Positions 7,080 to 14,251 of a DNA stretch of 14,523 nucleotides are shown piece by piece (within the stretch, counting starts at the first letter, position 1; every line of letters starts with the position of its first letter). The notes under the pieces were generated by a model. That model saw nothing but the letters and a program-made list of their open reading frames with translations, had not been told where the DNA came from and did no database searches. The translations under genes and the position numbers were made by a program. The stretch spans positions 1 through 14,523 of the forward strand of contig JAEWJD010000024.1 in assembly GCA_023386765.1 (NCBI GenBank). Direction: 5' to 3'. This stretch comes from Pseudomonadota bacterium (lineage in GTDB: Bacteria > Pseudomonadota > Gammaproteobacteria > Burkholderiales > Burkholderiaceae_B).

Positions 7080-7127
7080 ATCCCATACGACGCACAATGC
7101 GGGTTCCATTCTTAAGGAGCAAGGCTC

Positions 7128-8960
7128 ATGTGCGGTATTGTTGGCGCAGTCGCCCAGCGCGACATCACTCCGGTGCTGGTGGAAGGCCTGCGTCGGCTGG
7201 AATATCGGGGTTACGACTCCTGCGGCGTGGCCGTCTACATGGACGGGCACCTGCGCCGCACGCGCAGCACGCAGCGCGTCTCCGAGCTGGGTGAGCAGGT
7301 GGCCGCTGACGGCCTGGCTGGTTTCACCGGCATTGCGCATACCCGCTGGGCCACGCATGGCGTGCCGGCCACCTTCAATGCCCACCCGCACTTCTCGGCC
7401 ATCGGCCAGGACGAGCCGCGCATTGCCCTGGTGCACAACGGCATCATCGAGAACTACGTCGAGCTGCGTGCCGAGTTGCAGGAAGCCGGCTTCACCTTCG
7501 AGAGCCAGACCGACACGGAAGTGATCGCCCACCTGGTCAACCATCTCTACAACGGTGACCTGTTCGAGGCGGTCCAGCAGGCGGTCAAGCGCCTGCATGG
7601 TGCTTACGCGATCGCCGTGTTCTGCCGTGACGAGCCGCACCGCGTGGTGGGTGCGCGCCAGGGTTCGCCTCTGGTGGTGGGGCTGGGCAAGGGTGAGAAT
7701 TTCCTGGCCTCGGATGCACTGGCCCTGGCCGGCACGACCGACCAGATCATCTATCTGGAAGACGGCGACGTGGTCGATCTGCAGCTGGCACGCGTGTGGA
7801 TCACCGACCAGCAGGGCAAGCCCGTCGATCGCACCGTGCATACCGTGCAGGTGCACACCGGCGCGGCCGAGCTCGGTCCGTATCGCCACTACATGCAGAA
7901 GGAAATCTTCGAGCAGCCGCGCGCCGTGGGCGATACCCTGCAGGACATCGAGAGCGTGACGCCGGAGCTCTTTGGCGATGGTGCCTATGCTGTCTTCAAG
8001 GATATCGACCGCCTGCTCATCCTGGCCTGCGGCACCAGCTACTATGCCGGTCTCACCGCCAAGTACTGGATCGAATCGCTGGCCCGCATCCCGGTGTCGG
8101 TGGAAATCGCCAGCGAGTACCGCTACCGCGACAGCGTGCCCAACCCCAAGACCCTGGTCGTCACCATCTCGCAATCGGGCGAGACGGCCGACACCCTGGC
8201 CGCGCTCAAGCATGCCCGCTCGCTCGGCATGGAGCACACGCTGACCATCTGCAACGTGTCCACCAGCGCCATGGTGCGCGAGTGCAAGCTGAACTACATC
8301 ACGCGTGCCGGGGTGGAAATCGGCGTGGCCTCGACCAAGGCCTTCACGACCCAGCTGACCGCGCTCTACCTGCTGACGCTGACCCTGGCCCAGGTGCGCG
8401 GCCAGATCGACGATAAGGCCCAGGCCGAAGCCCTCAAGGCGTTGCGCCACCTGCCAGTGGCCATCAGCGCCGTGCTCGCCCTGGAACCGCAGATCATGGC
8501 CTGGGCCGATCGCTTCGCCAGCAAGGAAAACGCCCTTTTCCTGGGCCGCGGGATGCACTACCCGATCGCCATGGAAGGCGCGCTCAAACTGAAGGAAATC
8601 AGCTACATCCACGCTGAAGCCTACCCGGCCGGCGAACTCAAGCATGGCCCCCTGGCCCTGGTGACCGAGCACATGCCGGTCGTGACCATCGCGCCGAAGG
8701 ATGCCCTGCTGGAGAAGCTCAAGTCCAACATCCAGGAAGTGCGCGCGCGCGGCGGCGAAATGTATGTCTTCGCCGATGCCGACAGCAAGATCGCCACCGA
8801 AGACGGCATGCATGTCATCCGCATGCCCGAGCACTACGGCATGCTCTCGCCCATCCTGCACACCATTCCGCTGCAGCTGCTGGCCTATCACACTGCCTGC
8901 GCCCGCGGCACCGATGTGGACAAGCCCCGCAACCTGGCCAAGAGCGTGACGGTGGAGTGA
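7128..8960 (+). CDS. glmS: Glutamine--fructose-6-phosphate aminotransferase (isomerising)
   Basis: Makes glucosamine-6-phosphate from fructose-6-phosphate and glutamine, the first committed step to UDP-GlcNAc. The 610-residue product has the full architecture. The N-terminal glutaminase has Cys2 as nucleophile after Met removal (MCGIVG), then YRGYDSCG, HTRWATHG and HNGIIENY. Two SIS isomerase domains follow, with ACGTSYYAG, TISQSGETADT, STKAFTTQL and the EGALKLKEISYIHAEAYPAGELKHGP block. The end DKPRNLAKSVTVE is the canonical C terminus. A strong AAGGAG lies 8 nt before ATG 7128. It is transcribed away from the Lrp/AsnC gene and ends at a strong terminator, so it is probably monocistronic. 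I see no sign of a glmS ribozyme in its leader. Confidence 0.98.
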   Translation: MCGIVGAVAQRDITPVLVEGLRRLEYRGYDSCGVAVYMDGHLRRTRSTQRVSELGEQVAADGLAGFTGIAHTRWATHGVPATFNAHPHFSAIGQDEPRIALVHNGIIENYVELRAELQEAGFTFESQTDTEVIAHLVNHLYNGDLFEAVQQAVKRLHGAYAIAVFCRDEPHRVVGARQGSPLVVGLGKGENFLASDALALAGTTDQIIYLEDGDVVDLQLARVWITDQQGKPVDRTVHTVQVHTGAAELGPYRHYMQKEIFEQPRAVGDTLQDIESVTPELFGDGAYAVFKDIDRLLILACGTSYYAGLTAKYWIESLARIPVSVEIASEYRYRDSVPNPKTLVVTISQSGETADTLAALKHARSLGMEHTLTICNVSTSAMVRECKLNYITRAGVEIGVASTKAFTTQLTALYLLTLTLAQVRGQIDDKAQAEALKALRHLPVAISAVLALEPQIMAWADRFASKENALFLGRGMHYPIAMEGALKLKEISYIHAEAYPAGELKHGPLALVTEHMPVVTIAPKDALLEKLKSNIQEVRARGGEMYVFADADSKIATEDGMHVIRMPEHYGMLSPILHTIPLQLLAYHTACARGTDVDKPRNLAKSVTVE

Positions 8961-9033
8961 GGAAGGGCTGAGGACGGGAGAAGGCATGTCATGCTGGTGA
9001 TCCCGCCTTGAAACACCGATCGCTTCCTTGAAC

Positions 9034-9065
9034 GGAAAAGGGCCGCCCCAAAGCGGCCCTTTTCC
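9034..9065. terminator. Strong glmS terminator, potentially bidirectional
   Basis: GGAAAAGGGCCGC (9034-9046) and GCGGCCCTTTTCC (9053-9065) form a perfect 13-bp stem with CCCAAA loop. The stem contains the A run on the left and T run on the right, so it could work in both directions. It lies 73 nt after the glmS stop. Confidence 0.9.
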
Positions 9066-9721
9066 ATTGGCCCGGCGGTTTCGCCCGGAGAAGGGAGGAC
9101 GGGCCTGAACGCAGGCCCGGATGGTTTCCGGTTTTTCCGGGAACGCATCGCTTCATGGCGCATCGGTTTGAGAAAAACCTGGGTTTATCCCTTCGCGGAT
9201 ATTGCTGCAGCAATAACAAAACAGAAGCCCGGACTTCTGAATAAAACCGGTGGGTCTGATTGCCCATATGGTTCCACTCAGGTAAAACCAGAAAGGCAGG
9301 ACAAGGAACGGCACGGGTTTCAGGCTATGCGTTTCCTCAAACTCTTCGCCAGCGAATCTTGATATTGTCTCGTATATCGTGTGCCGCCACCCGGCGGGGC
9401 TTGGCCGATTCCGCCATGGGTATTCTCGCGCCTGTGGCTCGGTGCGCCCTGCTCTGTTCAGGGGCGCCGTTCGATTGCATGGTGTCATCTATTCAGTAAG
9501 TCAGCAGGGACTTGAACTGATATTCAAAAGGATGAGCTGGATGATCATGACTAAATATAAATTCCACACCATCATTTTCCGGGCCATTCCAGATCATTGC
9601 ACCGGGAATGAATAGTTCCCGTCTGGCATCCAGAATGGTTCCTCTATCGCGGCGCCCACCCTCCTGCCCTGGAGGGGGCGTCCGCCTTGTCTTGAATACC
9701 GCTTAGTTCAATTCTCCGGAT

Positions 9722-9759
9722 TCCCGGGTTGCTGGTTCGGCCCGGGAGGGCGGCCTTTT
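9722..9759 (+). promoter_or_regulatory. Overlapping alternative hairpins ending in TTTT upstream of the dehydrogenase operon
   Basis: TCCCGGG (9722-9728) can pair with CCCGGGA (9741-9747). The same right arm can instead join a short hairpin GCCC-GGGA-GGGC (9740-9751), followed by GGCC and TTTT (9756-9759). The two structures exclude each other. This may be the terminator of an upstream transcript or an attenuator; it would matter to the operon only if transcription starts before 9722. Confidence 0.35.
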
Positions 9760-9801
9760 ATGGGGCAGGCGTACTGCTGGTGCCTGGGGGCTGACTATTT
9801 G

Positions 9802-9820
9802 TGAAATCCGGAGCGTTTCA
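9802..9820. promoter_or_regulatory. Operator-like dyad TGAAA-N9-TTTCA
   Basis: TGAAA (9802-9806) and TTTCA (9816-9820) form a 19-bp dyad just upstream of the candidate operon promoter. The half-sites equal those in the lrp-glmS gap, but the spacer is nine bases instead of five. It may bind a regulator of the dehydrogenase operon; which one is unknown. Confidence 0.3.
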
Positions 9821-9827
9821 ATCTGTG

Positions 9828-9856
9828 TTGATCGCCACGTGCTGTCTGACGCTAAT
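9828..9856 (+). promoter_or_regulatory. Putative sigma70 promoter of the dehydrogenase operon
   Basis: TTGATC (9828-9833) and GCTAAT (9851-9856) are 17 bases apart, each matching consensus at 4 of 6 positions. Initiation near 9863 would leave a very short leader containing only the ribosome-binding site AGGGG (9863-9867) before ATG 9875. Another start further upstream cannot be excluded. Confidence 0.35.
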
Positions 9857-9874
9857 TTCAACAGGGGTAGGGAA

Positions 9875-10627
9875 ATGAAAGAGAAGCAAGCCACAAGCCC
9901 TCAGCGGAGGGGTTTTCTGAAGATCATACCGGCGGCGGCAGTCACTGCCGTCGGGGCCTCCACAGCGGCTCATGCTTTGCCTGGCGCACCCGGGTCGGTC
10001 GATGCGTTGTCCGATCTGCCACGCGAAGCCAGCGATTATCTGCCAGTTTTTTTCAATGACCAGGAATATGCCTTCATAAAAAGCGCGGTGGACCTGCTTA
10101 TTCCCGAGGATGAGCTGGGACCTGGGGCGATCGCGGCGGGCGTGCCGGTGTTCATCGACCGTCAGATGGAGACGCCTTACGGCCACGGTCAGCTGTGGTA
10201 CATGAAGGGACCTTTTCATCCCGAGATCATGAAGAGCACGCCGACGCTCGGCTATCAGCTCAACATGACGCCTCGCGATATCTACCGCTCCGGTATTTCC
10301 GCCCTGAACAAGTGGTGCAGCAAGAATCACGGGAAATCCTTCGCGGATCTGGATTCCGGCAAGCGCAGTGAGGTGCTGACCCTTTTGAGCGATGAAAAGC
10401 TTGAGTTCGGTGACGATGATGTCCCGGCCGGCGTCTTTTTCTCGCAGCTCTGGGAGAACACGAAAGAAGGCTTCTTCGCGGATCCGATGTACGGCGGTAA
10501 CCGGGATATGGCCGGTTGGAAGATGGTGGGATTCCCCGGGGCAAGGGCGAGTTATCTGGATTGGGCGGACAAGTACAACGTCGAGTATCCGCTCGGGCCC
10601 GTCTCGATCATTCCCAAGAAAATCTAA
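9875..10627 (+). CDS. Gluconate 2-dehydrogenase-type small (gamma) subunit, Tat-exported
   Basis: A 250-residue protein of the gluconate 2-dehydrogenase subunit 3 family, the small non-catalytic partner that matures and exports the flavoprotein. The N terminus is a twin-arginine signal: QRRGFLK with Arg11-Arg12, a hydrophobic Ala/Val stretch (about 17-30), and an AHA cleavage site near residue 34. The family core follows, including NDQEYAFIKSAVDLLIPEDE (61-80) and the GPGAIAAGVPVFID segment (82-95). ATG 9875 is chosen because it gives a normal Tat signal length and has AGGGG 7 nt upstream; the in-frame GTG at 9839 adds 12 residues without a better site. It leads a three-gene operon, with 16 nt to the next gene. 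Confidence 0.9.
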   Translation: MKEKQATSPQRRGFLKIIPAAAVTAVGASTAAHALPGAPGSVDALSDLPREASDYLPVFFNDQEYAFIKSAVDLLIPEDELGPGAIAAGVPVFIDRQMETPYGHGQLWYMKGPFHPEIMKSTPTLGYQLNMTPRDIYRSGISALNKWCSKNHGKSFADLDSGKRSEVLTLLSDEKLEFGDDDVPAGVFFSQLWENTKEGFFADPMYGGNRDMAGWKMVGFPGARASYLDWADKYNVEYPLGPVSIIPKKI

Positions 10628-10643
10628 CTGCTAAGGAAACGAA

Positions 10644-12410
10644 ATGGCCATTCAGAAAGAAAAGGTCAACGTCGTGCTGGTCGGCTTTGGCTGGACGGGC
10701 GCGATCTTTGGCGAGCAGTTGACTGCTGCCGGACAGACGGTCGTTGCATTGGAGCGCGGCCACATGCAGCAGACCTCGACAGACGCCAAGTTTCCCCAGG
10801 TGGCGGATGAACTCAACTATGGAGTGCGGGGCAAGCTGTTCCAGCCGCTGGCCAAAGACAGCCTGACGATACGTCATGATGTCGGTCATACGGCAGTGCC
10901 TTACAGGCAGTATGGCTCTTTTCTGCTCGGCAACAGCGTAGGGGGTGCCGGGCTGCACTGGAACGGTATGTTTTACCGTTACCTGCCCAATCAGCTCCGC
11001 CTGAAGAGTTTCTATGAAGAAAAATACGGCAAGGGCATCGTCCCGGAAGGGATGTATCTGCAGGACTACCCGGTAAGTTATGAAGAGCTCGAACCCTATT
11101 TCGCCAAGTTCGAAGAGGTCTGTGGTGTGTCCGGGCAGGCCGGCAACCTGAAGGGCGTCAAGCTCAAGGGCGGCAACCCTTTCGAAGGCTGGCGCTCCAC
11201 CGAGTTTCCAAACAAACCCCTGATAAACAGCTATGCCTCCGACCTGTTCCGCAAGGGCTGTGAGGAATTGGGATATTCACCCTACCCGGCCCCGGCAGCC
11301 AATGCCTCGGCACCCTATACCAACCAGTACGGGGTCCGTCTCGGTCCCTGTAATTACTGCGGATTCTGTGAAAAATTCGCCTGTTATAACTATTCCAAGG
11401 CGTCTCCTCAGACCACCATTCTGCCGGTACTGTTGCAACGGCAGAATTTCGAGTTGAGAACCAATGCGAATGTGGTGAAGATCAATACCGATAGCGAAAA
11501 GAAAATCGCTACTGGCGTGACCTACGTCGATGGGCAGGGACGCGAGGTGTTCCAGCCGGCAGATATCGTCATCCTGAACGCGTTTGCCATCCATAACGTA
11601 CGGCTGCTGCTGTTGTCGAAGATCGGCCAGCCTTACGATCCCGTTTCGCAGACCGGCACCCTGGGGCGCAGCTATGCCTACCAGCGTGACGTGAGCATCA
11701 AGGTGGTCATGCCTGCCGGGACCAAGCTGAATACTTTCATCGGCACCGGGGCCGGTGGCGTGGCGATGGATAACTACAACGAAACGACCTTCGACCATTC
11801 CGGCCTGGGTTTCCTGGGCGGGGCAAGCATCCGTACCAGCATTCATGGTGGACGGCCCATCCAGCAGACGCCGACGGAAGCCGGTTCGGCAAAATGGGGC
11901 AGTGGCTGGAAAAAGGCCACCCAGGAGGGCTATCAGCGGATTTTCTCGATAGGGATTTCCGGCTCCGTGATGTCCTATCGGAACGCCTACCTCGACCTGG
12001 ACCCGACCTATACCGACAATCTTGGCCTGCCTCTGTTGCGCATGACCTTCAACTGGCATGCCAATGAAAACAAGGTCGCCAACTACCTGATGAACAAGAT
12101 GGCGTTCGTCGGACGCGCCCTGGGCGGTAAGGTGGAGTATGAAGATTTCGCGCTGGATGCGCCGTACGACACCAGAAAATACCAGAGCACGCACAACACG
12201 GGCGGCGCGATCATGGGTGACGATCCCAGGACCAGTGTGGTGAACAAATACCTTCAACACTGGGATGTGCATAACCTGTTTGTGTCCGGCGCAAGCGCTT
12301 TTCCGCAGAACGTGGGCTACAACCCGACGGCTCTGGTAGGGGCCTTGGCCTATTTTTCTGTCTCCCACATCGTCGAAAAATATCTTCCCAAACCGGGCAT
12401 GATGGTTTGA
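10644..12410 (+). CDS. GMC-type FAD dehydrogenase large subunit (gluconate 2-dehydrogenase-like)
   Basis: The 588-residue catalytic flavoprotein oxidises a sugar or sugar acid in the periplasm; gluconate to 2-ketogluconate is the best guess. Residues 9-38 form the FAD Rossmann motif (VVLVGFGWTGA, ending ALERG). NSVGGAGLHWNG (97-108) is the second flavin-contacting segment. Cys236, Cys239, Cys242 and Cys247 in GPCNYCGFCEKFAC form a cluster like the one that binds [3Fe-4S] in Burkholderia FAD glucose dehydrogenase. The C-terminal GMC domain has His517 (THNTGG) and Asn560 (GYNPTA), the expected catalytic pair. There is no signal peptide, so export presumably relies on the Tat-tagged small subunit. 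AAGGAA precedes ATG 10644. Fructose, sorbitol or 2-ketogluconate dehydrogenase are alternatives. Confidence 0.92.
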   Translation: MAIQKEKVNVVLVGFGWTGAIFGEQLTAAGQTVVALERGHMQQTSTDAKFPQVADELNYGVRGKLFQPLAKDSLTIRHDVGHTAVPYRQYGSFLLGNSVGGAGLHWNGMFYRYLPNQLRLKSFYEEKYGKGIVPEGMYLQDYPVSYEELEPYFAKFEEVCGVSGQAGNLKGVKLKGGNPFEGWRSTEFPNKPLINSYASDLFRKGCEELGYSPYPAPAANASAPYTNQYGVRLGPCNYCGFCEKFACYNYSKASPQTTILPVLLQRQNFELRTNANVVKINTDSEKKIATGVTYVDGQGREVFQPADIVILNAFAIHNVRLLLLSKIGQPYDPVSQTGTLGRSYAYQRDVSIKVVMPAGTKLNTFIGTGAGGVAMDNYNETTFDHSGLGFLGGASIRTSIHGGRPIQQTPTEAGSAKWGSGWKKATQEGYQRIFSIGISGSVMSYRNAYLDLDPTYTDNLGLPLLRMTFNWHANENKVANYLMNKMAFVGRALGGKVEYEDFALDAPYDTRKYQSTHNTGGAIMGDDPRTSVVNKYLQHWDVHNLFVSGASAFPQNVGYNPTALVGALAYFSVSHIVEKYLPKPGMMV

Positions 12411-12429
12411 TGGCTACAAGGAAAACGTC

Positions 12430-13809
12430 ATGAGGATCATCAGGAATCTGGTCTTGTTCGTTATTCTGGCGGCCATCTTGGTTGTCGGGTTTTTCTACTT
12501 CTACAAAGGAAGCGAATCCACCATTCAGCCCACCTCCAAGCTTTCCAAGGACGAGCTGATCCTGAAGGGAAAGTACCTGGCGCGGGTCGGTGACTGTATG
12601 GCCTGTCACACCAGTGACAAGGGCAACTTTGCCGGTGGTGTCGGTCTGGACTCAGGTACGCCGGTTGGCTTTATCTATCCGAGCAATATCACGCCTGACA
12701 AGGAGACCGGCATCGGGAACTACAGTCTGCAGGATTTCGACAATGCGTTCAGGTATGGGATCAGGAAGTCCGGCGCAAGCCTCTATCCCGCCATGCCTTA
12801 CCCATCCTTCGCCTCGGTATCGAGCGAGGACGTTGAGGCCCTCTATACCTACTTCATGCATGACGTGAAGCCGGTCAACAATGTCGTTCCCGGCCCATCG
12901 GGGTCCTGGCCGTTCAACATGAACTGGCCCATCAATGCCTGGCGTCTGCTGTTCGCACCGGATGTCACAGGCATGGTGGCCTTCAAGGAGGATGCGAATC
13001 AGCTCCTGCGCGGCGCCTACCTGGTGGAAGGTCTGGGGCACTGCGGCACCTGCCACACCCCCCGGAATGACGCCATGATCCAGGTCGCGTTTGCGAACGA
13101 CAAGGAGGGGCGCTTTCTGTCGGGAGGCGGATCGCTGGAGGGCTGGAATGCCGTCAACCTGCGTGGCAACAATATGGATGGCCTGGGCCGGGTGAGCCAG
13201 GAAGACCTGGTACAGCTGCTTAAGACCGGCCGGAACAATCAGTCCGCCGTGTTTGGCCCCATGGCGGAAGTGGTTGAGGACAGCCTTCAGCATCTCACCG
13301 ACCGGGATATTGCTGCCATTGCCACTTATCTGAAGTCGCTGGCGCCCAGCGTGCCTGACGGGGCGGTATACAAATACAACCCCGCCACGCAAGAAGCGCT
13401 GTCGCAGGGCCGCGTGGATGTGCCGGGAGCGCTTACCTTCCTGAACAACTGTGCCGGCTGCCACCGTACCGACGGCAAGGGCTATGCCCAGACCTTTCCG
13501 GCGCTGGCGGGCAATGCCTCCATCATGAACAGCAATGCCGATTCTGTGATCAGCATGGTTCTGCGTGGCAGTCAGATGCCTGGCACCGCAGGAGCGCCTA
13601 CCAAGTATGCGATGCTTGGATTCGCCTGGCGCCTGGATGACAAGGAGGCGACCGACCTCGTCAACTTTGTGCGCAACAGCTGGGGCAACAGTGCGAGGCC
13701 CGTCACCGAGGAGGAGGTGGCATCGCTGCGCAAGAAGTTCGTCACGCCCGAGATGCTGAATTGGCAGCAATCGGCGAGCAATGACGTCGTTCTCCCGAAC
13801 GAGCAATAA
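12430..13809 (+). CDS. Tri-haem cytochrome c subunit of the membrane dehydrogenase
   Basis: A 459-residue membrane-anchored cytochrome that carries electrons from the flavoprotein to ubiquinone. An N-terminal hydrophobic helix (residues 7-25), preceded by two Arg, acts as Sec signal or anchor; no clear cleavage site is visible. Three CxxCH haem sites occur: CMACH (56-60), CGTCH (205-209) and CAGCH (341-345). Probable distal Met ligands are Met122 (PAMPY), Met278 (GPMAE) and Met383 (SQMPG). This three-domain layout and length are typical of the cytochrome subunits of gluconate, alcohol and sorbitol dehydrogenases. AAGGA lies 7 nt before ATG 12430, and the gap to the large-subunit stop is 19 nt. 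It needs the cytochrome c maturation system, which is not in the window. Confidence 0.94.
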   Translation: MRIIRNLVLFVILAAILVVGFFYFYKGSESTIQPTSKLSKDELILKGKYLARVGDCMACHTSDKGNFAGGVGLDSGTPVGFIYPSNITPDKETGIGNYSLQDFDNAFRYGIRKSGASLYPAMPYPSFASVSSEDVEALYTYFMHDVKPVNNVVPGPSGSWPFNMNWPINAWRLLFAPDVTGMVAFKEDANQLLRGAYLVEGLGHCGTCHTPRNDAMIQVAFANDKEGRFLSGGGSLEGWNAVNLRGNNMDGLGRVSQEDLVQLLKTGRNNQSAVFGPMAEVVEDSLQHLTDRDIAAIATYLKSLAPSVPDGAVYKYNPATQEALSQGRVDVPGALTFLNNCAGCHRTDGKGYAQTFPALAGNASIMNSNADSVISMVLRGSQMPGTAGAPTKYAMLGFAWRLDDKEATDLVNFVRNSWGNSARPVTEEEVASLRKKFVTPEMLNWQQSASNDVVLPNEQ

Positions 13810-13820
13810 AGCCATGTGGA

Positions 13821-13853
13821 TGGCGGGGCGAGCCTCTTACGCTCACCCCGCCA
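13821..13853. terminator. Hairpin between the dehydrogenase operon and the converging small genes
   Basis: TGGCGGGG (13821-13828) pairs with CCCCGCCA (13846-13853), then after one C/A mismatch GAGC (13830-13833) pairs with GCTC (13841-13844), with a CTCTTAC loop. It lies 11 nt after the cytochrome stop. No T tract follows on either strand, but position and stability suggest a terminator or 3'-end stabiliser. Between 13854 and 13953 I see only a GGCCCGGGCC palindrome (13896-13905). Confidence 0.6.
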
Positions 13854-13953
13854 GTCCGGGACTCTAGCCAGGCGCGTGCAGGCAGCCCCGCCGATGGCCC
13901 GGGCCGATCCGCGCTGCCCGGTCAGGACGTTCCTGGTCGCTGCGGGGGCTGCG

Positions 13954-14088
13954 TTACTGCGCTTGCATTTCCTTCTTTTTCTTCTCTTCCTTCTCTCCAT
14001 CGTAGTGGGACTTGATGGCGAGAAACATGAACGTAGCCAAGACGACGAGCTTGAACGTACCGAAGATTACAGGGACCCAAAAATTCAT
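13954..14088 (-). CDS. Small single-helix membrane protein with a charged tail, family unknown
   Basis: A 44-residue product beginning MNFWVPVIFGTF. Residues 3-25 form one hydrophobic helix interrupted by a single Lys13. SHYD follows, then a run of Lys and Glu (residues 31-40) and a short MQAQ end. The predicted layout is one inner-membrane helix with a charged cytoplasmic tail. Two ATGs are adjacent (14091 and 14088). ATG 14088 is preferred because GAGG (14097-14094 on the minus strand) then lies 5 nt upstream instead of 2. The ribosome-binding site overlaps the stop of the preceding short ORF, so the two are probably translated together. I do not recognise the family. Small accessory subunits of transporters or oxidases have this general shape, but nothing here proves such a role. 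Confidence 0.7.
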   Translation of the reverse strand: MNFWVPVIFGTFKLVVLATFMFLAIKSHYDGEKEEKKKKEMQAQ

Positions 14089-14095
14089 CATTTCC

Positions 14096-14251
14096 TCAAA
14101 ACGCTGCTTCAGCAGCTTCATTGACTACGCGTGGGCCAGGCAGGACAAAACGAACGATCGCCGTGCGCCCCACGAAAAGCATCAGCCCGAGTCCGGCGAG
14201 TCCGGGATCATGCTGCTCGATCCCTTCTTGCGCTCCGGGGTTGAAGAACAC
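14096..14251 (-). CDS. Short ORF upstream of the small membrane protein, unknown function
   Basis: A 51-residue candidate starting at GTG 14251, with GGAGAG (14260-14255 on the minus strand) just upstream. Residues 1-15 are polar. Residues 16-38 (PGLAGLGLMLFVG onward) form a moderately hydrophobic segment containing two Arg, followed by an Ala/Glu end. Its TGA (14098-14096) overlaps the ribosome-binding site of the next gene, the arrangement expected of a small operon. The frame stays open upstream to a TTG at 14365, but that added part looks non-coding. It may instead be the 3' remnant of a degraded gene. The family is not recognised and the call is tentative. Confidence 0.4.
   Translation of the reverse strand: MFFNPGAQEGIEQHDPGLAGLGLMLFVGRTAIVRFVLPGPRVVNEAAEAAF

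Larger units (their letters stand above)
9066..9874. other. Long gene-poor interval before the dehydrogenase operon
   Basis: About 0.8 kb with no coding sequence I can support. Several ORFs of 60-110 codons exist on both strands but show no recognisable domain, no good start context and no plausible composition. The stretch from about 9170 to 9620 is visibly richer in A/T than the flanking core genes. Noted structures are GATAT-N8-ATATC (9361-9378), CGGGAA-N7-TTCCCG (9603-9621), an imperfect GC hairpin around 9652-9681, and the hairpins and promoter candidates nearer the operon listed separately. It could be a long regulatory leader, a decayed gene, or an unrecognised small RNA. Confidence 0.5.

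Noticed and set aside
7083..7127. Possible glmS ribozyme or GlmZ-type target in the glmS leader
   Set aside because: The leader is short, the catalytic ribozyme is known from Gram-positive bacteria, and no matching structure is visible; the strong AAGGAG needs no activation.
7071..8987. 638-codon minus-strand ORF opposite glmS
   Set aside because: Complementary-strand shadow of glmS, common in high-GC genomes; no family features.
9153..9488. 111-codon minus ORF and overlapping 64-92-codon plus ORFs in the gap after glmS
   Set aside because: No recognisable domain, no convincing ribosome-binding site, and competing frames of similar quality on both strands.
9532..9615. 27-codon plus ORF (MSWMIMTKYKF...) in the gap
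   Set aside because: The AGG lies directly against the start codon, so initiation is unlikely, and the product has no clear feature.
13572..14000. 142-codon minus ORF beginning with an Arg/Lys run
   Set aside because: It reads the Lys-rich end of the small membrane protein gene in another frame and then runs antisense through the cytochrome gene.
13816..14124. 102-codon plus ORF after the dehydrogenase operon
   Set aside because: It lies antisense to the better supported small membrane protein gene and starts inside the hairpin region; no domain recognised.
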